57,019 nucleotides of DNA from Bacteroidia bacterium (GTDB lineage Bacteria > Bacteroidota > Bacteroidia > UKL13-3). The notes beneath the pieces are model-generated. The model was not told where the DNA came from. It made no database searches and was given only the letters and a program-made list of their open reading frames with translations. Position 1 is the first letter of the stretch; the number at the start of each line of letters is the position of its first letter. Location: NCBI GenBank assembly GCA_023151275.1, contig JAKLJI010000021.1, positions 1-57,019 of the forward strand, in the 5' to 3' direction. This document shows positions 18,789 to 27,487 of the stretch, piece by piece. The translations under genes were made by a program, and so were the position numbers.

Positions 18789-19778
18789 TTATGTATTGTT
18801 TTTTGTTTTTGGGCACAGTAAAATGGCTTTTAAGCCGAATGGTTCATTCTTATCAAAATTTAGCGAGCCATTGAAAGTTCGCATGATCTTACTAGCTAGT
18901 GCAATGCCTAATCCTGGTTTGTATTTACTTCCCTTGCCAAAAGGTTTGTAATTTCTAATATTCTTTAATTCTAAATCACTCAACCTTTTTCCTTCATCAC
19001 AAATCAACAATTTGTAATACCTGGCTTCAGAAATTCCTTTAATAACTATAGGTGTTCCAGATTCAGAATATTCAAGGCAATTCTTTAACATTTCAGAAAT
19101 TGCCCTGGCCAACAATTCTTCATTAGCAGCCAAAATTCCTGGGTCCAGGTCCATTTGCAAATCCCCTAATCTTCCGGAATGATTTAAGGTTTGAATAACC
19201 GCTTTTCCTGCTGTTGATAAAATATTTGCTCGAATTTCAGACTGATTATTCGATTCAACATCAACCAAATACCGGTTAATTCGAGAGGAAATTTCTAATA
19301 TTCCATGTTCTTCAGCCGACCAGGATTCTTTTTCTTCATATTCTGTTTCTTGCTGGAAATCAAAATCTGTTTGTTCATCCAATTCTGCAGCAGAATCAAA
19401 CTCCTTGCGACGTTGAATCCTCGATTCGATAGATTCGAGTAAATCCTGCATCAGAATTGGTTTGGTCAAAAAATCATCCGCACCCTGATTCATTCCTTTG
19501 CGAATATTCCGGTAATCTGAATCTCCACTGATAAATATAAATGGCGTTACTTTTTGCTCACTATTCCTCAATTGATTCAACACATCCATTCCATTTAAGC
19601 CTGGCATGTGCAAATCACATAAAACCACTTCCGGATTAAAGGCATGAATTAATTCAAATCCCTCAACCCCTCCATGTGCCGTTTTTACCTGGTAACCTGA
19701 ATATTCCAGAATATTGGTAAGGACTTCCGAAAAATTCTTGTCGTCCTCAATTAAGACAACTTTTCTCCTGGGATTCAT
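18789..19778 (-). CDS. Receiver domain fused to a histidine-kinase-type ATPase domain
   Basis: A 329-residue cytosolic signalling protein with an unusual order. The receiver comes first (about 1-120, Asp55 in VVLCDLHMPG, lysine in DDFLTKP). A charged linker rich in E, D and Q follows (about 125-155). The C-terminal part has features of a GHKL ATPase: an N-box with Glu229 and Asn233 (SEMLKNCLEY), a G1-like DEG at 261-263, and a G2-like GLGIALASK starting at 289. I see no clear H-box for autophosphorylation. It may act as a modulator, or be a diverged kinase. It overlaps the upstream kinase gene by 4 bp (ATGA), which suggests translational coupling. Confidence 0.82.
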   Translation of the reverse strand: MNPRRKVVLIEDDKNFSEVLTNILEYSGYQVKTAHGGVEGFELIHAFNPEVVLCDLHMPGLNGMDVLNQLRNSEQKVTPFIFISGDSDYRNIRKGMNQGADDFLTKPILMQDLLESIESRIQRRKEFDSAAELDEQTDFDFQQETEYEEKESWSAEEHGILEISSRINRYLVDVESNNQSEIRANILSTAGKAVIQTLNHSGRLGDLQMDLDPGILAANEELLARAISEMLKNCLEYSESGTPIVIKGISEARYYKLLICDEGKRLSDLELKNIRNYKPFGKGSKYKPGLGIALASKIMRTFNGSLNFDKNEPFGLKAILLCPKTKNNT

Positions 19779-22700
19779 ACTTTTTCGGGTTCTAAATTGG
19801 AAGGCAGGAAAATGGTAAAAACAGAACCTTTACCGAGTTTTGATTTCAATTCAATGGTTCCTTTGTGTAAATCGAGGAAATTCTTTACAATTACGAGGCC
19901 TAAGCCTGTGCCTTGAATGTCTTTGCTATTGGATGCCCTAAAAAAGGAATTAAACAAGCTTTCCATGTCCTTTTCCGGAATTCCAATTCCTTGGTCGATT
20001 ACAGAAATCCGAGTTCCTTGGCTATTTTGGTCTAGTGTAACACGAATATTTTTCTCTGAATATTTCAGTGCATTCGACAATAAATTATTCAGAATATGAC
20101 CAATTAATTTTTCATCGAAAACGGTATCTGCAATTTCACTGAAGAGATTTACTTCAATTTGTCGCTTGTTGTTAAAACTGAAATTCTTATGAATAACTTC
20201 CCTTAGTGTGGTATGCAAATTGTTCAATTTTGGATGGAAAGGCGTTTGCCGTGATTCGTGCCTTCCAAGCATCAATACATCATTCAGCAAATTGGTAAGA
20301 ATGGCAATTTCATTGTTTACCACTCCAATGAAGTCTTGAATTTTTTGAGTTTGAACCGGCTTTCTATTGATAATTAGATCCATCAAATCCATACTGCTCC
20401 GTATGGTTGCCAAAGGGGTCCTAAACTCATGCGAAATGGTACTTACAAACTTGTTCTTCAGCTCATTTAATTGTTTTTGTCTATCCAGATTTTTCAATAT
20501 ATCCAGCTCGGCAGTTTTCCGTTCTGTTATTTCCAAGCCAAAACCCAAAACGCGATCTACTTCACCCAATTCATTTACCATTGGAGTAAAGAAGCGAAGC
20601 ACCCAAACGCCATTTCCATCTGAACCTTTTCCTGGAAATTCTTCCTCAAACTCAACTATTTCTCGGGTTTCAATGGCTTTTAAAAAATGTAGTCTTCGCT
20701 CTTCAGCGTATTTCAGCGGCATTCCGTACTTCGCAGCATAGTCAAAATCGTCTTTTCCAATCAGCCATTCACGCTTTTCTTTATCGTTTATGGCCTTCGT
20801 ATTGACATAAACATACTTGTGGTCTTTTGAAAATACCACCACATCTATAGGCAGATTATTCAAGAGAAACTCGTAAAAGTCTTTGAGTTTCTCCACCTCT
20901 CGCTCAATCTGTTTTCTATCGCTTATGTTTTGAACTAAAATTGAAATGGATTGATGCAATGTTCTCGACACCTTGAATTGAAACCAGGTTTCTTTCGACT
21001 CCTTGGTTATTGGTAATTCAATGTATTTTGATTGACCCGATTTGCTTACTTCTTTTACCAATTCTATCAGCCTCTCGGAGGAGAATGGAAATGGAAGATT
21101 TTCCAATTTCTTACCTTTAAAATCCAAGTGTCTGAAGAAGTCGGCCGACTCATCGTTTCGCCAAAAATGAAATACTTTATCCTCTTCTCCCAACTCTAGC
21201 ACCAGATCTTCCATGGAACTTAGCAATGCCCTTATTTGGCCCTCGCTCGCTTCCAGTTCCTGACGCGTTTTATTGAGCATGTTTTGGTTCAAATGACTCT
21301 GCAGAATTGAGGAGCAAACCGTATAAATGGGATTGAACTTCTCAAGTAAACTTTGGTCATATCCACCAATTCTATTCCCAAGGGCAATCATGCCAATCAA
21401 CTCATCGCCCGATTTCAATGGAATGCCCATAAATGAACCCAGGATTACGGGAATTGCTGCCTGATCCAATTTTCGCGCATCGGAGGTAGGATTGTTCCGA
21501 ATCACCACTTCTCCGGTGTTTATTACCAAACCAAACAGCGAGTTCATATTGGTAAATTTCAGACCATGCCTCAGCTTTTCCCGATACAATTCTCCAATAT
21601 TCCTGTTCCAGGAAACATCGGTAAGAAAATGGGTTAATAAGGTTTTCTTCCCCGGCTCTAATTCCTGAATTTCACCTACAAAACCAAATTCACTACCACT
21701 CATGCTAACCAAGCGCTGCATCAAAATGCCCAGCGACTCATTGACTTGCTGCGTGGTGATATAATTCAATTGCGCTTCAGAAATGGCCTGAACCAGACTG
21801 TTTTTAAATTGCAACTCCTCTATCCGTTTTCTCCGCTCGGTTACATCACGGATATTGAGAATGATGCCGCTTGGCCGGCTTTCGCTATCCTGAAAAAGGC
21901 TTAAATTAGCCTCCACCCAAACCGGTGTTCCAGATTCCTTGAGAAACCTAAATTCAACCGATTCAACCATTTCATCCTGCTTGATTTCCTTAAATAAATC
22001 CTCGATGATAAATCGGTCTTCCGGGTAAATAAAGTGAATGAACTTTCTACCAACCACATCCAAACCCGAGTAACCAAATGAGGAAATATTACCGGATGCA
22101 AACTCACAGGTTCCCATCAAATCCACCAAACACACCAAATCCTTTGAATTGTCGGCAATCAGCCTAAACTTTTCAAAATTTTCTCTGGCTTTGGTTTCTG
22201 CTAAAACAAGGTTGCTGATATCGGTAATCGACAACAGGTATTCAGTTGCAATCCCATCTTTGTCGTAAATAAACTTACCCGATTCGCGCAACCAGATAAT
22301 TTTTCCACTGCCTGTTTTAAAGCGGTATTTCAAAATCCGGCCAGGAATTTTTCCGGCCAGATCTTGAGCAAATCTCAGTAAATACCATTCCTTATCATCC
22401 GGAGCAATTTTCTCTTTGTAGGTTTCAAATCCGTCGGGAAAATCATTTTTCCCATACCCCGAAATCTCATGAAAATTCCCACTGATAAATGAAATGGATT
22501 TGCTCTGTAAATTGTAATGAATAATCCCTTCGAATGAATTTAGCTGCAAATCACTAAGTGCTCTGGTGCTTCGGTCTAATTCACTTTCATTTCGATAGTC
22601 TTCGGTCTTATCCTGGTATTGCCATATATGACCCTTAAATTCTCCATTTTGCCAAACGGGATGATAGTTTAATCGCAGTACCATTCCGGTATGGCTAAAT

Positions 22701-23008
22701 AAGGGATAAACCCAATCCGACTTTTTTTCAGCAATTACCCGCTCAATAAAATTTTTTGCCAGCTCCGGATTTTCAAAGAAATGAACTGCGTTTAAGAGCA
22801 ATTCACCACAATCTTTTCCTTCCAATCTGTTTTCCGGAGGAATGCCAAATAATTTATAAAAGGCTGGATTGGTGAAAACCACACGCCTGTTTTCATCCTC
22901 CATCAACAATCCACTCTCGAAACTCCCCATAAACGCAAGGAAATGGGTGTTAAAATCGTCGTGAACTGAATGGTATGGAGAATTTGTATTCACTTTTTGT
23001 AATTCCAT
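19775..23008 (-). CDS. Soluble multi-PAS/GAF sensor histidine kinase
   Basis: A 1077-residue sensor kinase with no signal peptide or membrane helix, so it should sense cytoplasmic cues. Reading from the N-terminus there are three PAS domains (about 20-130, 150-270, 275-395), a GAF domain (about 405-565), and two further PAS-like domains (about 585-700 and 705-835). A HisKA dimerisation domain follows, with phospho-acceptor His860 in STISHEFRTPL. The ATPase domain has an N-box HILNNLLSNALKYS near 971 and G1 DQGIGIP near 1005; G2 is GTGLGL. It is the first gene of the operon. It probably passes phosphate to the receiver-ATPase protein, the AraC-type regulator, or both. The stimulus is not evident. 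Confidence 0.92.
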   Translation of the reverse strand: MELQKVNTNSPYHSVHDDFNTHFLAFMGSFESGLLMEDENRRVVFTNPAFYKLFGIPPENRLEGKDCGELLLNAVHFFENPELAKNFIERVIAEKKSDWVYPLFSHTGMVLRLNYHPVWQNGEFKGHIWQYQDKTEDYRNESELDRSTRALSDLQLNSFEGIIHYNLQSKSISFISGNFHEISGYGKNDFPDGFETYKEKIAPDDKEWYLLRFAQDLAGKIPGRILKYRFKTGSGKIIWLRESGKFIYDKDGIATEYLLSITDISNLVLAETKARENFEKFRLIADNSKDLVCLVDLMGTCEFASGNISSFGYSGLDVVGRKFIHFIYPEDRFIIEDLFKEIKQDEMVESVEFRFLKESGTPVWVEANLSLFQDSESRPSGIILNIRDVTERRKRIEELQFKNSLVQAISEAQLNYITTQQVNESLGILMQRLVSMSGSEFGFVGEIQELEPGKKTLLTHFLTDVSWNRNIGELYREKLRHGLKFTNMNSLFGLVINTGEVVIRNNPTSDARKLDQAAIPVILGSFMGIPLKSGDELIGMIALGNRIGGYDQSLLEKFNPIYTVCSSILQSHLNQNMLNKTRQELEASEGQIRALLSSMEDLVLELGEEDKVFHFWRNDESADFFRHLDFKGKKLENLPFPFSSERLIELVKEVSKSGQSKYIELPITKESKETWFQFKVSRTLHQSISILVQNISDRKQIEREVEKLKDFYEFLLNNLPIDVVVFSKDHKYVYVNTKAINDKEKREWLIGKDDFDYAAKYGMPLKYAEERRLHFLKAIETREIVEFEEEFPGKGSDGNGVWVLRFFTPMVNELGEVDRVLGFGLEITERKTAELDILKNLDRQKQLNELKNKFVSTISHEFRTPLATIRSSMDLMDLIINRKPVQTQKIQDFIGVVNNEIAILTNLLNDVLMLGRHESRQTPFHPKLNNLHTTLREVIHKNFSFNNKRQIEVNLFSEIADTVFDEKLIGHILNNLLSNALKYSEKNIRVTLDQNSQGTRISVIDQGIGIPEKDMESLFNSFFRASNSKDIQGTGLGLVIVKNFLDLHKGTIELKSKLGKGSVFTIFLPSNLEPEKV

Positions 23009-23250
23009 TGCAAATTTGATAGATGGCTTAATGAAAAATTTACACTAACATAGCATTGATTTTAAATAATTAATCAAGCTTAAAAAAATTACTAATTTTC
23101 ACAAAACGCTGTTTGTCAGAAACTTAACAATAAAAAGATAGTTTAAATTTTACTTCAACCTTGACGAGTGGCAGTATTCCTACTTAAATGGCGCAACTTT
23201 TTCATTTTACAGAAGCATGGAAATTTGGTTTAGTTTGCCTAGAAGGCAAA

Positions 23251-23278
23251 AAAAAAGCTCCGAATTCGGAGCTTTTTT
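23251..23278 (-). terminator. Terminator of fbp
   Basis: GCTCCGAATTCGGAGC is a perfect palindrome flanked by A6 and T6, 20 bp after the fbp stop on the minus strand. A second small hairpin, TTTGCC-TAGAA-GGCAAA, lies beside it at 23234-23250. The rest of 23009-23233, between the kinase promoter region and this point, holds nothing I can identify. Confidence 0.9.
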
Positions 23279-23297
23279 ACGTAATAACTTGAAAATT

Positions 23298-24299
23298 TTA
23301 GGCTTTCATAAATTCTTCTACCTTATCTACCATTTCTGAACTTCCCATGACAATTGGAACACGTTGATGCAATTTTTCAGGCTCAACATCCAAAACCCTA
23401 AAGCCATTGCCCAAAGTAGCTTTTCCGCCAGCCTGTTCGGTTAAGAATGCCATTGGAATGCACTCAAACATCAAACGCAATTTGCCATTCGGAGCTTTTG
23501 CAGTTGGTGGATAAATGAAAACACCACCTTTGAGCAGATTCCTGTGAAAATCAGCAACCATTGAGCCAATATAGCGGGCGCTGTATGGTCTTCCTTCTTC
23601 CTTATTCGTTTCTTTTACCCAAGCGAGGTAGTTTTTCAAACCTTCTGAATATTCGCCGGCGTTTCCTTCGTTCGTAGAGTAAATCTTTCCTGTTTTTGGT
23701 GTTTTGATGTCGGGATGCGACAAGCAGAATTCACCAATTGAAGGATCTAGAGTAAATCCATTCACCCCTTTTCCGGTAGAATAAACCAACATCGTAGAAG
23801 TACCATACACCACATATCCGGAAGCTACCAATCTGTTACCTGCTTGCAGTACGTCTTTTTCTGTTACGTCTGTTCCAGGCTCTGAAATTCTTCTATAGAT
23901 AGAGAAGATGGTTCCGATAGAAACGTTTACATCAATATTGCTTGAACCATCCAAGGGGTCGATACAAACTACATATTTACCTGATTTGGAATACACCCCA
24001 TCCAATGGTATGATTTCATCATTTTCTTCAGAGGCCATGGCACAAACTTCACCACCCTTAGTTAAAGCCCAAATAAAGGTTTCATTGCCAATGATATCAA
24101 GCTTTTTCACATCCTCGCCTTGCACATTCACCGAACCATGATCTCCCAAAATCTGGGTAAGTCCGGCTTTGTTTACTTCGCGGGAAATAATTTTTGCTGC
24201 AATACCAATATCGCGAAGCAAACGGGATAATTCGCCCTTGGCAAATGGAAAATCTTTCTGTTTTTCAATGATAAACTGACCAAGTGTAGTAATACTCAT
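23298..24299 (-). CDS. fbp: Fructose-1,6-bisphosphatase, class I
   Basis: This enzyme removes the 1-phosphate of fructose 1,6-bisphosphate, the committed step of gluconeogenesis, in the cytosol with Mg2+. The protein has 333 residues, the normal size. The metal-binding signature DPLDGSSNID is at 114-123. SARYIGSMVADFHR and the GGVFIYPPTAKAPNGKLRLM region form the substrate site. The gene has its own promoter, with ideal spacing (24317-24346), and a strong terminator. It is divergent from the aspartate kinase gene. Confidence 0.97.
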   Translation of the reverse strand: MSITTLGQFIIEKQKDFPFAKGELSRLLRDIGIAAKIISREVNKAGLTQILGDHGSVNVQGEDVKKLDIIGNETFIWALTKGGEVCAMASEENDEIIPLDGVYSKSGKYVVCIDPLDGSSNIDVNVSIGTIFSIYRRISEPGTDVTEKDVLQAGNRLVASGYVVYGTSTMLVYSTGKGVNGFTLDPSIGEFCLSHPDIKTPKTGKIYSTNEGNAGEYSEGLKNYLAWVKETNKEEGRPYSARYIGSMVADFHRNLLKGGVFIYPPTAKAPNGKLRLMFECIPMAFLTEQAGGKATLGNGFRVLDVEPEKLHQRVPIVMGSSEMVDKVEEFMKA

Positions 24300-24316
24300 A
24301 GGTATGAAATTTTTGG

Positions 24317-24346
24317 CAAACCTAGGATTAATGGGCTAAACTCCAA
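24317..24346 (-). promoter_or_regulatory. Promoter of fbp
   Basis: On the minus strand, TTG (24344-24346), 19 nt and TAGGTTTG (24317-24324) give an exact TAnnTTTG promoter 17 nt before the fbp ATG. Confidence 0.78.
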
Positions 24347-24379
24347 TGATATTTTTCAGCAAGATTTGCCGAATGCTCC

Positions 24380-24387
24380 TATTTTTG
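24380..24387 (+). promoter_or_regulatory. Candidate -7 element of the aspartate kinase gene
   Basis: TATTTTTG fits TAnnTTTG and ends 18 nt before the ATG at 24406. A TTG at the ideal distance is missing. Confidence 0.5.
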
Positions 24388-24405
24388 GCTGATTAATTAA
24401 CCTTC

Positions 24406-25668
24406 ATGAAAGTATATAAATTTGGTGGTGCTTCGGTAAAAGATGCAGAAGCAGTTAGAAATGTAGCCACTATTTTAAAAAATATGGGTGGTCCCGACTT
24501 GTTGGTAGTTGTTTCTGCCATGGGGAAAACCACCAACTCCCTCGAACGCCTGGCCAAAGCCTACTCTGAGAATTCGACAGAAAAATATTCCCTTTTCTCA
24601 GAAATAAAATCCTTTCATGATGGAATAATTGCTGAATTACTCCCAGATACCAATGTTTCGGCTTTTGATGAAATAGAAAACCTGTTTATTGAGTTGGAAT
24701 GCGACCTTGAAACTCCAGTTGAATCAGATTTCGATCAGATTTACGACCAAATTGTAAGCTATGGGGAATTGTTTTCAACCAAAATAGTTAGCGCCTATCT
24801 CAATGCTTTCGGTATAAAAAACCGCTGGATGGATGCGCGCAATTTTATAACTACTGATAGCACCTTTCGCGAGGGCAAAGTAAATTGGGATACCACACAA
24901 CGACTTATCGAACAAAAACTAAGCCCCATCGTGCGTAAGCAAATGGTTATTACCCAGGGATTCATTGCAAAATCTGCTGATAACTTAACTGTGACCTTGG
25001 GAAGAGAAGGTTCTGATTATTCTGCCGCCATATTTGCCTTCGGACTTCAAGCTGAGGAGGTATGTATTTGGAAAGATGTTGCAGGTGTTATGAATGGCGA
25101 CCCAAAACTCTTTCCCGATGCCATCAAGCTAAATGCATTAAGTTATCCGCGTGCTATTGAAATGGCTTTTTACGGAGCAACCGTTATCCACCCTAAAACC
25201 ATTCAACCCCTTCAAAGCAAACATATTCCACTCTATGTAAAGTCATTTGTAAACCCTCAACAAGAAGGAACCTGTGTGGGTGTTGCTAAAGAACAAGAAG
25301 ACCAAATTCCGGCTTATATTGTGAAAGGCAATCAAGTGTTGTTATCCATTCGCTCTCGCGATTTTTCATTCATTGTGGAAGAAAAACTGAGTCGCCTATT
25401 CGATTTGTTTGCTCGCTTTCAAATTAAGGTGAACCTGATGCAAAACTCAGCTATCTCATTCAGTGTGTGTATCAACAACGACGAGCGAAAAATACCTGCC
25501 CTGCTGAGCCAATTGTCAGAAGAATTCAACGTAAAAGAGAATGAGCCGGTAACATTGTTCACTATCAGCAATTACCAAAATCAAGATTTTTCGCATTTGT
25601 TAAATGGAAGGAAAATTTTGGTTGAGCAACGCACACGGACAACTCTCCAATGGGTACTACAAGGTTAA
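24406..25668 (+). CDS. Aspartate kinase (monofunctional, LysC type)
   Basis: This enzyme phosphorylates aspartate, the first step toward lysine, threonine, methionine and diaminopimelate. The 420-residue protein starts with the kinase motif KFGGASVKD (family consensus KFGGTS). It contains the VVSAMGKTTNSL loop, the TLGREGSDYSA segment, and WKDVAGVMNGDP, which binds ATP. The last 120 or so residues are diverged and fit tandem ACT-type regulatory domains, so feedback control by lysine or threonine is likely. There is no homoserine dehydrogenase fusion. A -7 element lies upstream. The stop codon TAA directly abuts a 167-bp element with inverted ends, followed by a bidirectional terminator. Confidence 0.92.
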   Translation: MKVYKFGGASVKDAEAVRNVATILKNMGGPDLLVVVSAMGKTTNSLERLAKAYSENSTEKYSLFSEIKSFHDGIIAELLPDTNVSAFDEIENLFIELECDLETPVESDFDQIYDQIVSYGELFSTKIVSAYLNAFGIKNRWMDARNFITTDSTFREGKVNWDTTQRLIEQKLSPIVRKQMVITQGFIAKSADNLTVTLGREGSDYSAAIFAFGLQAEEVCIWKDVAGVMNGDPKLFPDAIKLNALSYPRAIEMAFYGATVIHPKTIQPLQSKHIPLYVKSFVNPQQEGTCVGVAKEQEDQIPAYIVKGNQVLLSIRSRDFSFIVEEKLSRLFDLFARFQIKVNLMQNSAISFSVCINNDERKIPALLSQLSEEFNVKENEPVTLFTISNYQNQDFSHLLNGRKILVEQRTRTTLQWVLQG

Positions 25669-25835
25669 CCCGGAATACACATTTGACCATCTATTACTGC
25701 CCAAAATGCCTTTGAAATTGGGCGTAAACTCAGTTTCCCTCACTCGTCATAAAGATTCATTATGCCTTGCTCGTGAAACTGCCAATTTCTTTGGCCTTTT
25801 GGCCCTCATGACGAAGTTCAAATGCGTAATCCGGG
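25669..25835. mobile_element. Putative miniature inverted-repeat element
   Basis: The ends, CCCGGAATACACATTTGA (25669-25686) and its counterpart at 25818-25835, are 18-base inverted repeats matching at 16 positions. TAA flanks both sides (25666-25668 and 25836-25838), as a 3-bp target duplication would. The inside is rich in short stems: GCCCAA/TTGGGC (25699-25704 with 25718-25723), CATAA/TTATG near 25748-25764, and GGCC-TTTT-GGCC near 25793. No credible gene lies inside. It may be a non-autonomous transposon remnant or a structured 3' leader of the terminator that follows. Confidence 0.45.
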
Positions 25836-25836
25836 T

Positions 25837-25877
25837 AAAAAAAGAGGCTCTTCAAATTTGAAGAGCCTCTTTTTTTA
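25837..25877. terminator. Bidirectional terminator between aspartate kinase and accA
   Basis: A perfect 26-bp palindrome (25844-25869, with core TTCAAATTTGAA) has an A7 run on its left and a T8 run on its right. It can stop transcription from both convergent genes. Confidence 0.92.
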
Positions 25878-25890
25878 TAAGGAAGTAAGT

Positions 25891-26844
25891 TTAGTTTTCT
25901 GTGAACGAACCCATGGCACTAAACTTAGCAATGCGTTCTTCAATTAACTTATCGATAGATTTGGTTTGAAGCGATTCCAATTCTTCAACCAATGTATTCT
26001 TGAGGGTTGAGAACATTTCATCCGGATTCTCATGGGCTCCTCCAAGAGGTTCTGCAATTATGCCATCAATCAACCCATTCTTCAACATATCTTCTGCTGT
26101 AAGTTTCAATGCCTCAGCAGCCTTTTCTTTATGCTCCCAGCTTCTCCACAAAATAGATGAACAGGATTCAGGAGAAATTACCGAATACCAGGTGTTTTCC
26201 ATCATCAAAACCCGGTCGCCAATCCCAATGCCCAAAGCTCCCCCGGAGGCACCTTCACCAATTACCACACAAATAACCGGAACGCGCAGAACAGACATTT
26301 CCAATAAATTCCGGGCGATAGCCTCTCCTTGCCCCCGCTCCTCAGCCTCAAGACCGGGAGATGCTCCGGGTGTATCTATCAAACATACTACAGGAATGCG
26401 AAATTTCTCGGCCATTTTCATGAGCCTCAAAGCTTTTCTGTAGCCTTCAGGATTTGCCATCCCAAAATTCCGATACTGGCGTTGTTTGGTATTCCTGCCC
26501 TTCTGATGACCAATAACCATCACACTTTGGCCCCCCAATTGAGCCAAACCGCCAACCATGGCCTTATCGTCTTTTACTCCCCTATCGCCATGCAATTCCA
26601 CAAAATGGGTAAAGCACTTTTCAATGTAATCAAGGGTATAAGGACGTTCCGGATGCCTGCTGATTTGCACCCGCTGCCATCCGTTCAGGTTTGAATAAAT
26701 GCGCTTCTTTTCCTCAAGAATTTTTATTTTAACCTCGGCTATCTTATCACTCAGGTCAATTTTTCCCTTTTCGTGATTTTTCACCAAATCGTCAAGCTGC
26801 TCCTCAAGATCAGCAATCGGTTTTTCAAAGTCGAAACTTGTCAT
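25891..26844 (-). CDS. accA: Acetyl-CoA carboxylase carboxyltransferase subunit alpha
   Basis: AccA, with AccD, transfers the carboxyl group from biotin to acetyl-CoA to make malonyl-CoA for fatty acid synthesis in the cytosol. The 317-residue protein has the family N-terminal coiled coil ([20 protein letters not shown]), then [26 protein letters not shown], the oxyanion-site region [20 protein letters not shown], and [17 protein letters not shown]. The assignment is secure. It is convergent with the aspartate kinase gene and shares its terminator. No accD or biotin carrier gene is nearby. Confidence 0.97.
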   Translation of the reverse strand: MTSFDFEKPIADLEEQLDDLVKNHEKGKIDLSDKIAEVKIKILEEKKRIYSNLNGWQRVQISRHPERPYTLDYIEKCFTHFVELHGDRGVKDDKAMVGGLAQLGGQSVMVIGHQKGRNTKQRQYRNFGMANPEGYRKALRLMKMAEKFRIPVVCLIDTPGASPGLEAEERGQGEAIARNLLEMSVLRVPVICVVIGEGASGGALGIGIGDRVLMMENTWYSVISPESCSSILWRSWEHKEKAAEALKLTAEDMLKNGLIDGIIAEPLGGAHENPDEMFSTLKNTLVEELESLQTKSIDKLIEERIAKFSAMGSFTEN

Positions 26845-26944
26845 TGTTTAGATTTAGTATGCTAATGGAATTAGCTTCGTTGCGCAATTTGTGACTAATC
26901 TGCTTTTTATGCAAAGGTTTTTTATCCCAAGGCCTGCAAAAGCC

Positions 26945-26976
26945 TTTTTTGGGGCATATTTGATGGCCCCAAAAAA
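26945..26976. repeat. Orphan hairpin between accA and tRNA-Asp
   Basis: A perfect 11-pair stem, TTTTTTGGGGC (26945-26955) with GCCCCAAAAAA (26966-26976), has a 10-base loop. A smaller stem, AAGGC/GCCTT, lies just to its left. It sits between the divergent start regions of accA and the tRNA, where no terminator is expected. Nothing else is evident in 26845-27066. Confidence 0.55.
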
Positions 26977-27066
26977 TCAGCCTCCTGTTGCAAGGGACGA
27001 TTTTTATGTTATTTGAAAAATTTCTCTCATAAAACCAGCAACTTATAAAAATCTTGCTAAAAGTGC

Positions 27067-27096
27067 TTGTATTGAACCTAAACCTTCATACATTTG
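27067..27096 (+). promoter_or_regulatory. Promoter of tRNA-Asp
   Basis: TTG (27067-27069), a 19-nt spacer and TACATTTG (27089-27096) form an exact Bacteroidota-type promoter 32 nt before the tRNA. Confidence 0.78.
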
Positions 27097-27128
27097 CACT
27101 CCCCAATCGCTGATAAAAACAGCAAAAA

Positions 27129-27202
27129 GGTGCGGTAGTTCAGCTGGTTAGAATACATGCCTGTCACGCATGGGGTCGCGGGTTCGAGTCCCGTCCGCAC
27201 CG
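27129..27202 (+). tRNA. tRNA-Asp (anticodon GTC)
   Basis: A 74-nt cloverleaf. The acceptor arms GGTGCGG (27129-27135) and CCGCACC (27195-27201) pair, with G at the discriminator position. The anticodon stem CATGC/GCATG encloses the loop CTGTCAC, giving anticodon GTC. The T arm contains GGTTCGAGTCC. CCA is not encoded. It has its own promoter and a terminator at 27206-27234. The first half of this tRNA is a plausible substrate for queuosine modification by QueA. Confidence 0.95.
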
Positions 27203-27205
27203 CAA

Positions 27206-27234
27206 AATCCTCTCCTAGTCGGAGGGGATTTTTT
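27206..27234 (+). terminator. Terminator of tRNA-Asp
   Basis: AATCCTCTCC (27206-27215) pairs with GGAGGGGATT (27221-27230) through one wobble, loop TAGTC, followed by T residues. It ends 4 nt before the start codon of the GIY-YIG gene. An identical terminator is duplicated at 27556-27584. Confidence 0.88.
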
Positions 27235-27238
27235 GTTT

Positions 27239-27487
27239 ATGGAACATTACGTTTATATACTTTTCTCCGACAACCATAATGTTTTTTACAAGGGCTATAC
27301 CACAAATCCCGAAAAGCGTTTAGAAGAGCACAACCAAAACAAATCCAGATATACAAAAGGAAAAGGTCCTTGGAAATTAGTGTTCACCAAAAGGTTTGAT
27401 ACCAAATCTGAAGCTTTAAAAGAAGAGTTACGATTGAAAAAGCTTAACAGAGCTTCCATTGAAAAACTTATCGCCCAAAATTCTTGA
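27239..27487 (+). CDS. Small GIY-YIG nuclease family protein
   Basis: An 82-residue single-domain protein of the GIY-YIG endonuclease family (small UPF0213/YhbQ-like branch). The start at 27239 gives MEHYVYILFSD. A longer frame begins inside the tRNA and is not credible. Visible active-site elements are YVYIL (4-8, the GIY position), YKGYT (17-21, the YIG position), Arg27, His31 in LEEHN, and a glutamate in ALKEELRLKK (about 62-63). Such nucleases cut DNA using a divalent metal. The gene begins 4 nt after the tRNA terminator and has no promoter of its own that I can see. Its stop codon touches a damaged copy of tRNA-Asp sequence. This placement suggests a small mobile or tRNA-linked element. 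The cellular role is unknown. Confidence 0.85.
   Translation: MEHYVYILFSDNHNVFYKGYTTNPEKRLEEHNQNKSRYTKGKGPWKLVFTKRFDTKSEALKEELRLKKLNRASIEKLIAQNS

Noticed and set aside
25604-25861. 85-codon frame overlapping the end of the aspartate kinase gene
   Set aside because: It is out of frame with the kinase, runs through the inverted-repeat element and into the terminator, and has no domain.
27170-27238. Reading frame starting inside tRNA-Asp and running into the GIY-YIG gene
   Set aside because: The first 23 codons cover tRNA and terminator sequence. The conserved domain starts at 27239.
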